The notes beneath the pieces are model-generated. The model was not told the origin of the DNA and did no database searches. It saw only the letters and a program-made list of their open reading frames with translations. 15,095 bases of DNA, taken from Alphaproteobacteria bacterium. GTDB taxonomy: Bacteria > Pseudomonadota > Alphaproteobacteria > Micropepsales > Micropepsaceae. The stretch covers positions 1 to 15,095 of the forward strand of contig JAATGK010000457.1 of the NCBI GenBank assembly GCA_015654715.1, read 5' to 3'. The stretch's first letter is position 1; every line of letters begins with the position of its first letter. Position numbers and translations under genes: made by a program. This document shows, in pieces, positions 8,055 to 12,974 of this stretch.

Positions 8055-8384
8055 TCAAGAGTGATCGCTCAAAGTTTGTGCACGGACCCAGGCAAGATAG
8101 TCCTCCGAACCGCCCTCAATCGGCAAAATCACGAAGCACGGCACCTCATAGGGATGCAGCGGCCGGATGGCGGCAATCACGGCCTCAGCCAGAGTCCGCC
8201 GGGTCTTGATCAGGGCGGCGATTTCCGGCTCGGTGTGCAGCTTGCCCTCCCACATATAAACGCTGGTCATCAGCGCCGACAGGTTGACGCACGCGGCCAG
8301 TTTGGCGCTGACCAGGGCCTCGGCCACATCGGTGGCTGATTGCCGGTCGGGGAAGGTCGAATAGACGAAGACGAATTCGCTCAT
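8055..8384 (-). CDS. cutA: CutA family protein (divalent-ion tolerance)
   Basis: This 109-aa protein has the CutA1 pattern throughout: L-A-A-C-V-N-L near residues 29-35, S-V-Y-M-W-E-G-K-L (41-49), E-I-A-A-L-I-K-T-R (54-62), and H-P-Y-E-V-P (77-82) followed by the W-containing tail. CutA forms a very stable trimer in the cytosol. Its link to copper tolerance comes from E. coli genetics and the biochemical role is unsettled. The frame is open far upstream, but only the ATG at 8384 gives the standard CutA start. No Shine-Dalgarno sequence precedes it, consistent with a leaderless message from the adjacent -10-like box. It lies 60 nt ahead of glnD on the same strand. Confidence 0.93.
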   Translation of the reverse strand: MSEFVFVYSTFPDRQSATDVAEALVSAKLAACVNLSALMTSVYMWEGKLHTEPEIAALIKTRRTLAEAVIAAIRPLHPYEVPCFVILPIEGGSEDYLAWVRAQTLSDHS

Positions 8385-8391
8385 GCGCGGC

Positions 8392-8397
8392 AGTATA
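8392..8397 (-). promoter_or_regulatory. -10-like box giving a possibly leaderless cutA transcript
   Basis: TATACT on the minus strand (8397-8392) ends 7 nt before the A of the cutA ATG, so transcription would begin at or next to the start codon. This would explain the missing ribosome-binding site. The -35 region is poor (a TTCTCC-like hexamer), so the call is tentative. Confidence 0.35.
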
Positions 8398-8643
8398 GCG
8401 GACCAGCCGCAGGCGGAGAAATGGGGATTCCTTCGCTGTCGACGATCTCGATGGCAGGCCGCGCATTGCCTTATTTGATGGCCGTGCAACCGATGAACAC
8501 GCGCCGCAGCCGGCTTCGCCGCGACCTGCCGGCCAATTCCCAGGAATACCGCCATTCCCAAGTCTGAGTATATTCCGCTCCTGTCGGACGTGCGTAAATT
8601 GGTTAGAGTGTATGCATAGGTTGGGGAGAGAAGTGAGTATGTT
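8398..8643. other. Gene-free divergent region upstream of the first module
   Basis: About 250 nt lie between the divergent cutA and the first PAS gene. A 75-codon plus-strand frame crosses it but starts inside cutA, has no ribosome-binding site and resembles nothing, so it is not called. The 8-nt palindrome TATGCATA occurs at 8611-8618 and again at 8643-8650 across the PAS start codon, 32 nt apart. A GGAAT/ATTCC inverted pair lies near 8541-8556. The promoter of the module must be here or just upstream, but no clear -35/-10 pair was found. Confidence 0.3.
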
Positions 8644-9669
8644 ATGCATACGTTATTGGCTCCTGTTGTAGCCGCTTTCTCGGCCTTGCAAAGCTTCTGC
8701 TCAACGCTCTCCATACAATTCGATCAATTGATTGGCGACTCCCTGGGAATGTTCGGGGTTGCGGCCATCGTGGTGACGTCGCTCGCGCTCGCCGTTGCTT
8801 GCGGCGCCTGGGCGATCCTCGAACGGGCCCGTCGCGGCAATTATCGCGCCCGCGTACAGGCGGTGCTGCGGCGGTCGCAGGTGGCGCGCCATTTCCGCGA
8901 TTCCATCCTGGAATCGCTTCCCGAAACGGTCGTCGTGCTGCGGTCGCGGTCGCAACAGGCGCTCAGCTACGGCGGCGGCAGTGCGCTCCTGCAACAATGC
9001 CTTAAAGGCCCTGACGCCACGCCGCTCGCCGTCGCCATCAACGACCTTCTGAAACGCGCCTCTGGCTTCTCCCTTTCGGTTCGCCTGTCCGGTATGCGGC
9101 AGGTCTTCGTTCGCGGCCTTCGCATCGGCAGCGGCGCCGCGCTATTCCTTCGCACCCAGGAGCGCTACGGCGCCAGGGAGACGGTCGGCAGCAAAGCGTC
9201 GATGATTGTCCCCCTTCCCATCGCTACCCCTTTGGGCGGTGCGCCCCACCCAGGCCTAGAAGAAAATCCGGGCGACGACGGTTTGGACAACGTGCGGCTG
9301 CTCCGGACGTCGGACGACGGCGAGATCGTGGTCGGGGCAGACGGCCATCTGAAGCAGTACAACCAAGCGTTCGCGCTGCAATGGTCGCTTAGCGACGACG
9401 AGCTTCGCGGCGAGCCGCTGTGGGCCGAAGTTGCCGAACGCTGCATCGCCCGCAACGGCCGCGATGCCATTTGGGAAATCGTGGCCTGCGCCGTGACCGC
9501 AGCGGAGCCCGAGCGCCTGAACGAATGGGGCGCCATGATCCGCGAAGGCGGCGCGCGGCTGTCGCTGTCGGTGGCGCGGCTCAAGGATGGCGCGACGCGG
9601 ATGACATTCATCGATGCGACGTTGCCATCGAAAACCCCCACCTTCGATACAACGGCGATGGCGGCATAA
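8644..9669 (+). CDS. Membrane-anchored PAS protein without kinase domain (module A, gene 1)
   Basis: This 341-aa protein has one hydrophobic helix (about residues 36-58, V-A-A-I-V-V-T-S-L-A-L-A-V-A-C-G-A) followed by a basic stretch, so most of it should lie in the cytoplasm. Two PAS-like regions follow: about 80-175 (E-S-L-P-E-T-V-V-V-L-R, later L-S-Y-G-G-G-S-A-L-L) and about 230-330 (V-V-G-A-D-G-H-L-K-Q-Y-N-Q-A-F, ending A-R-L-K-D-G-A-T-R-M-T-F-I-D). In alphaproteobacterial DivL-like kinases this last motif is normally followed by the histidine-kinase core, but here the protein stops about 16 residues later. It therefore looks like a sensor half with no output domain. No Cys/His cofactor site is obvious. 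The start ATG has AAGTGAG about 6 nt upstream and GGGGAGAG further back. The stop TAA shares its last A with the ATG of the next gene, so translation is coupled. Ligand and partner are unknown. Confidence 0.8.
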   Translation: MHTLLAPVVAAFSALQSFCSTLSIQFDQLIGDSLGMFGVAAIVVTSLALAVACGAWAILERARRGNYRARVQAVLRRSQVARHFRDSILESLPETVVVLRSRSQQALSYGGGSALLQQCLKGPDATPLAVAINDLLKRASGFSLSVRLSGMRQVFVRGLRIGSGAALFLRTQERYGARETVGSKASMIVPLPIATPLGGAPHPGLEENPGDDGLDNVRLLRTSDDGEIVVGADGHLKQYNQAFALQWSLSDDELRGEPLWAEVAERCIARNGRDAIWEIVACAVTAAEPERLNEWGAMIREGGARLSLSVARLKDGATRMTFIDATLPSKTPTFDTTAMAA

Positions 9670-10322
9670 TGGCGGGCGGTCTGTCCCATCTGCGTTCGGT
9701 TTGGCGCCCGCACCCGGTACCGGCGAAACGTGTGCTCGTCATCAACGGCCATCCCGATCCGGGGCCGGAGCGCTACTGTGCCGCCTTGTGCGCGGCCTAT
9801 GCCGAAGGCGCGCAAGCGAGCGGCTACAAGACCCAGAGCCTCGATGTCGGCAGCGTGACGGAGCCGGGCGCCGAGAGCGGGCGGCCGTCCTGGTTGCATG
9901 ACGAAGCCACCGACGTTGTCGAGCGCATCTGGAAGGCAGATCGGCTTTTCATCGCTTTTCCGATGTGGCTTGGCGGACCGCCGCCGGCGCTCCAACTGAT
10001 CATGGAAGAATTCGCGCGCTGGCAGGATTGCGAAGCCGAGCAGAGCGGCGAACCGGTCGTGGCAAAAGTCGCGCACATTGCCGTGACGGCGAGCTTTCCG
10101 AGCCTGTTCTATCGCGCCCGCCGCGGTGCGCCTGCCGGCGAGTGGGCAGCGACCTTAGCGGGCCTGCGCATTACCCAAGCTCTTCTCATCGGAAGCATGG
10201 AATCGATCTCACTGGAAGACAAGAAGCGATGGTTGATCGAAGTACGCCACCTCGGGTCGACATTCCTCGGATGCGTTCCAGGAAAGGCGGCTTTGCGATG
10301 TTCAAAGCACTCGTCCGCGTAG
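9669..10322 (+). CDS. Flavodoxin-fold NAD(P)H-quinone reductase-like protein (module A, gene 2)
   Basis: This 217-aa protein resembles the Flavodoxin_2/NQO-MdaB family. R-V-L-V-I-N-G-H-P-D-P-G (21-32) is the first strand and FMN-phosphate loop, with P-E-R-Y-C-A-A-L leading into helix 1. A-D-R-L-F-I-A-F-P-M-W-L-G-G-P-P-P-A-L (90-108) is the flavin-edge strand and loop. A-H-I-A-V-T-A-S-F-P-S-L-F-Y-R (135-149) follows. These proteins usually reduce quinones or nitro compounds with NAD(P)H through FMN. The phosphate loop has P-E where many relatives have S, so FMN binding is likely but not certain. It starts at the TAATG overlap with the PAS gene, and its last 25 nt overlap the next gene. This tight packing suggests the three products work together. 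The C-terminal tail G-C-V-P-G-K-A-A-L-R-C-S-K-H is basic, with two Cys. Confidence 0.85.
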   Translation: MAGGLSHLRSVWRPHPVPAKRVLVINGHPDPGPERYCAALCAAYAEGAQASGYKTQSLDVGSVTEPGAESGRPSWLHDEATDVVERIWKADRLFIAFPMWLGGPPPALQLIMEEFARWQDCEAEQSGEPVVAKVAHIAVTASFPSLFYRARRGAPAGEWAATLAGLRITQALLIGSMESISLEDKKRWLIEVRHLGSTFLGCVPGKAALRCSKHSSA

Positions 10323-10675
10323 CAATTGCATTTGCGGTGGTTTGGATGCTGGTCCCGCACGGAGCGGCCATCGAGTTCGCCCGCCCCGGCTTCGCCACTG
10401 TGGCGCACCACTTCGGTTGGCTGCACTCGCCCGCTGATTTCGGCTCCCCGGCGGCCGTCGACCAGAGCCCAAGCGCCAGTGTTCCGACGGTGGCGCGCGA
10501 CTGCGCCGCTGCGGTGACGCCGAAACGGCATGGCGGTCAGACGTCTCAGCATAGCGTCAGCGCGGCGGATGGTTCTGCCGCGGCGCCGGCATGCCCCGAT
10601 CGCGGGGAGCGACGGCTTAGAGCGCCTTCGGGAAAAGTGAAATCCGCGATTCCGTCCGAAAGCGCGACCAACTAA
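10298..10675 (+). CDS. Small membrane/exported protein of unknown function (module A, gene 3)
   Basis: I do not recognise this 125-aa protein. It begins M-F-K-A-L-V-R-V-A-I-A-F-A-V-V-W-M-L-V-P, a basic start plus one hydrophobic helix (about 4-20) that could be a signal peptide or a single anchor. The copy B homologue shares the first 42 residues (F-A-R-P-G-F-A-x-V-A-H-H-F-G-W) and a short A-R-D-C-A-A-A-x-x-P-K-R block. The linker and the tail differ, and this copy is 47 residues longer. Its ATG lies inside gene 2, overlapping by 25 nt, with AAAGG about 10 nt upstream. Conservation of the start and the overlap in both copies is the main evidence that it is a real gene. The tail beyond about residue 77 is low-complexity and may not be under selection. 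Confidence 0.6.
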   Translation: MFKALVRVAIAFAVVWMLVPHGAAIEFARPGFATVAHHFGWLHSPADFGSPAAVDQSPSASVPTVARDCAAAVTPKRHGGQTSQHSVSAADGSAAAPACPDRGERRLRAPSGKVKSAIPSESATN

Positions 10676-11057
10676 GACGCACGCGTCTGATCGTTTCGGT
10701 GATGCGGTGAGACGTTCCGCCGCCGCTCAGCAATGAAACCCCCGAGATACGAAGCGGCGCAGAGATGTCGCCAGCGGCCACGCGTGTCGGCTTCGAAGCT
10801 GACCTTCTGGAACCTTCGCAACCTTTTTTCCTCTTCCGCTTTATCTCTACGAACGCATCGCGTCATGGGACGCCGCGCAGGAGAAAAAGCAGGCAGACCG
10901 CGACAACCCGACGGCAGCCGCAGGTACGAACCCATCGTTGCCACTGCCAGCGGGCCAATTGCGGCAATATTGTGCTCTACACGGAGTATATCCCGGTCCC
11001 GCCGAAAGGACCGCAGAAAATGGCAAGGGGAGGGCTGGGGAGAGAAGTGAGTATGGT
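10676..11057. other. Inter-module region
   Basis: This 382-nt stretch separates the two modules. It contains the cold-shock gene fragment listed separately, a T-rich run near 10825, and the leader of the second PAS gene, which matches the first copy from 11036 on. Several frames of 80-130 codons cross it, but none has a ribosome-binding site, a recognised motif or a counterpart in copy A. No hairpin terminator was found after gene 3A, so read-through into copy B is possible. Confidence 0.35.
10776..10810 (-). pseudogene. Decayed cold-shock gene fragment
   Basis: Positions 10776-10810 match 15040-15080 inside the cold-shock gene at the window end, with two mismatches and one 6-nt gap. On the minus strand it reads Q-K-V-S-F-E-A-D-T-R-G against Q-K-V-S-F-E-V-E-A-D-K-R-G in the apparently intact gene. 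No cold-shock sequence is seen on either side, so only about a dozen codons remain. It lies just after module A in the same orientation as the intact gene after module B, which makes a remnant of a larger duplicated unit plausible. Confidence 0.55.
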
Positions 11058-12082
11058 ATGCATACGCTACTGGCCCCTGTGGTTACCGTCTTCTCGACCA
11101 TGCAAGGTTTCTGCTCGGGGTTATCCGCGCAATTCGATCTTTTGATCGGCCATTCCCTCGGAATGTTCGGCATTGCGGCCATCGTGGTGACGTCGCTCGC
11201 GCTCGCCGTCGCTTGCGGCGCCTGGGCAATCCTCGAGCGGGCACGGCGCGGCAATTATCGCGCCCGCGTGCAAGCGGTGCTGCGGCGGTCGCAGGTGGCG
11301 CGCCATTTCCGCGATTTGATCCTGGAGTCGCTTGCCGAGACCGTCGTCGTCCTGCGGTCGCGGTCGCAACAGGCGCTTAGCTACGGCGGCGGCAGTGCGC
11401 TGCTGGAACAATGTCTCAAAGGCCCCGATGCCGCCCCTCTGGCCATTGCGATCAACGATCTTCTGAAGCGGGCCGCGGGCTTTTCCTTTCGGTTCGCCTG
11501 TCCGGGGTGCGGCAAGTCTTCGTTCGCGGACTGCGCATCGGCAGTAGCGCCGTACTTTTCCTTCGCGCCCAGGAGCGTTACAGCGCCAACGAGACGGTCG
11601 GCAGTCCTACGCCGCGGATTGTCCGCCGTGCCATCGCTCCCGCCTGGAGTGGTGCGCCCGGACGAGGCCCCAAAGAAGCAAAGGACAACGAAAGCCCAGG
11701 CCAACTGCGGCCGCTCCAGGCGTCGCGCCAAGGCGAGATCGTCATCGGCGCCGATGGCCGCCTGAAGCAATACAACCAGGCATTCGCGTGGCAATGGGCG
11801 CTCAGCGATGACGAGCTTTGCGGTGAGCCGCTATGGGCCGAGGTCGCCGAACGCTGTATCGCTCGCAACGGTCGCGATGCCATCTGGGAGATCGTGGCCT
11901 GCGCCGTGACGGCAACCGAGCCCGAGCGCCTGAACGAATGGGGCGCCATGAATCGCAAGGGCGCCGCCGCGATGTCGCTGTCGGTCGCGCGTCTCCAAGA
12001 CGGCGCCACGCGGGTGACGTTTATCGACGCCGGTCTGCCGTCGGAAACCCACACCATTGATGCAACGGCGATGGCGGCATGA
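11058..12082 (+). pseudogene. Membrane-anchored PAS protein, frameshifted copy (module B, gene 1)
   Basis: This is a homologue of the PAS gene at 8644, split into two frames. The first part (M-H-T-L-L-A-P-V-V, then the same membrane helix and S-Y-G-G-G-S-A-L-L) is readable to about 11486. The frame then turns into unrelated sequence, and the homologous text (L-S-V-R-L-S-G-V-R-Q-V-F-V-R-G) continues in another frame to the TGA at 12080-12082. Copy A has TCCCTTTCGG where this copy has TCCTTTCGG (CC at 11485-11486). Adding one C gives 1026 nt, exactly the length of copy A, and no other lesion is seen. The C-terminal PAS region is well conserved and the overlap with gene 2 is kept (ATGA). It is either a recent inactivation or a base-calling error. 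Confidence 0.8.
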
Positions 12083-12711
12083 TGTTTGGCGGTCGCTACC
12101 ATAGGCGTTTGCCGGCACAACGCGTGCTCGTCATCAACGGCCATCCCGATCCGGGGCCGGAACGCTACTGTGCCGCCTTGTGCACGGCCTACGCCGAAGG
12201 CGCCCAGGCGAGCGGTTACAAGACGCAGCGCCTTGATATCGGCGCCGTGGCCGTGCCGGGCGCCGAAAGCGGCCGTCCTTCCTGGCAGCGCAACGAAGTG
12301 GCCGAAATTGTCGAGCGCATCTGGCAGGCGGATCGGCTTTTCATCGCCTTTCCGATGTGGCTTGGCGGATCGCCGCCGGCGCTCCAGCTGATTTTGGAGG
12401 AATTCGCGCGCTGGCAGAACCGCGAGGCCGAGCAGAGCGGCGAACCGGTGGCGGCAAAAGTCGCACACATTGTCGCGACGGCGAGTTTTCCGAGCCTGTT
12501 CTATCGCGCACCCGGAACGCCCGCTGGCGCCTGGACAGCGAGCCTGGCGGGCTTGCGCATTACCGAGGCCATTTTGATCGGAAGTATGGAATCGATCTCG
12601 CTGGAAGACCGGAAGCGCCGGTTGAGCGACGTGCGCCAGCTTGGCGCGACACGCGTCGGATGCGTTCCAGGAAAGGCGGCTTTGCGATGTTCAAAGCACT
12701 CTTTCGTTTAG
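12079..12711 (+). CDS. Flavodoxin-fold NAD(P)H-quinone reductase-like protein (module B, gene 2)
   Basis: This 210-aa paralogue of the protein at 9669 keeps the same marks: R-V-L-V-I-N-G-H-P-D-P-G near residue 15, A-D-R-L-F-I-A-F-P-M-W-L-G-G-S-P-P-A-L, and A-S-F-P-S-L-F-Y-R. The N-terminus is 6 residues shorter and differs in sequence, and one residue is missing in the segment after F-Y-R. Otherwise it aligns end to end, including the basic C-V-P-G-K-A-A-L-R-C-S-K-H tail. The ATG overlaps the stop of the preceding PAS frame (ATGA), so its translation may depend on ribosomes finishing that frame. With the frameshift as read, that coupling would be lost. The intact frame argues that selection on it has continued. 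Confidence 0.85.
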   Translation: MMFGGRYHRRLPAQRVLVINGHPDPGPERYCAALCTAYAEGAQASGYKTQRLDIGAVAVPGAESGRPSWQRNEVAEIVERIWQADRLFIAFPMWLGGSPPALQLILEEFARWQNREAEQSGEPVAAKVAHIVATASFPSLFYRAPGTPAGAWTASLAGLRITEAILIGSMESISLEDRKRRLSDVRQLGATRVGCVPGKAALRCSKHSFV

Positions 12712-12923
12712 CAATTGTGTTCGCCGTTGTTTGGATGGTGGTCCCGCATGCGACGCTCCTCGCGTTCGCCCGCCCCGGTTTCGCTGCCGTGGCACACCAC
12801 TTCGGCTGGGTGCTCACGCCCGCCAATGACCCGACCGCGGCGCGCGACTGCGCCGCTGCCGCGGCACCGAAACGGCCCGCGCCTCGCCCTCCAGCGGCAC
12901 AAAGGCGCCAAGCCGCCTGCTGA
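12687..12923 (+). CDS. Small membrane/exported protein of unknown function (module B, gene 3)
   Basis: This 78-aa protein is homologous to the one at 10298. It has a basic start, one hydrophobic helix (L-A-I-V-F-A-V-V-W-M-V-V-P, about 8-20), then F-A-R-P-G-F-A-A-V-A-H-H-F-G-W, a short linker, A-R-D-C-A-A-A-A-A-P-K-R and a Pro/Ala/Arg-rich end with a final Cys. It overlaps gene 2 by 25 nt, as in copy A. Function is unknown. The part conserved between copies (the helix plus about 20 residues) is the likely working core, while the tails are free to vary. Confidence 0.6.
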   Translation: MFKALFRLAIVFAVVWMVVPHATLLAFARPGFAAVAHHFGWVLTPANDPTAARDCAAAAAPKRPAPRPPAAQRRQAAC

Positions 12924-12957
12924 TAAGCGGCGATTAACCTTGTTGGTCTTAAGTAAA

Positions 12958-12973
12958 AGCCCCCGGAGGGGCT
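12958..12973 (+). promoter_or_regulatory. Hairpin enclosing the glycosyltransferase ribosome-binding site
   Basis: AGCCCC (12958-12963) pairs perfectly with GGGGCT (12968-12973) around a CGGA loop. The GGAGGGG Shine-Dalgarno sequence (12965-12971) lies across the loop and the 3' arm, one base before the ATG at 12975. The hairpin would hide the ribosome-binding site until it is opened. No T-run follows, so it is not a terminator. Confidence 0.45.
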
Positions 12974-12974
12974 G

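Larger units (their letters stand above)
8622..10528 (+). repeat. Tandem duplication, copy A (three-gene module)
   Basis: Similarity to copy B begins at TGGGGAGAGAAGTGAGTATG (8622-8641, matching 11036-11055) and continues through three genes to about the CCGAAACGG block (10520-10528, matching 12865-12873). The copies lie about 2.4 kb apart in the same orientation. They differ at many silent and some coding sites, so the duplication is old. Boundaries are approximate because they were set by eye. Confidence 0.85.
11036..12873 (+). repeat. Tandem duplication, copy B (three-gene module)
   Basis: This is the second copy of the PAS/flavodoxin-fold/small-protein module, in the same order and with the same kinds of overlap as copy A. 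The offset to copy A falls from 2414 nt at gene 1 to 2389 nt at gene 3 because of small indels. One block (12656-12701) is identical to 10267-10312 over 46 nt. Confidence 0.85.

Noticed and set aside
5484..8339. A 951-codon open frame on the plus strand opposite glnD
   Set aside because: It is the antisense shadow of glnD in GC-rich DNA. It has no recognisable domain, while the minus strand encodes every GlnD motif.
10765..11145. A 126-codon plus-strand frame between the modules, with a Cys-rich stretch followed by I-V-L-Y-T-E-Y-I-P-V-P-P
   Set aside because: There is no ribosome-binding site, it runs 88 nt into the second PAS gene in another frame, and it has no counterpart before copy A.
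9165..12468. Long minus-strand frames of about 300 codons opposite gene 1/gene 2 in both module copies
   Set aside because: They appear in both copies only because the sense genes are duplicated. No ribosome-binding site or motif was seen, and they continue across the PAS/flavodoxin gene junction.
8622..12923. The duplicated module as a transposon or insertion sequence
   Set aside because: No transposase, terminal inverted repeats or target-site duplication was seen. The copies are diverged tandem repeats of ordinary genes.
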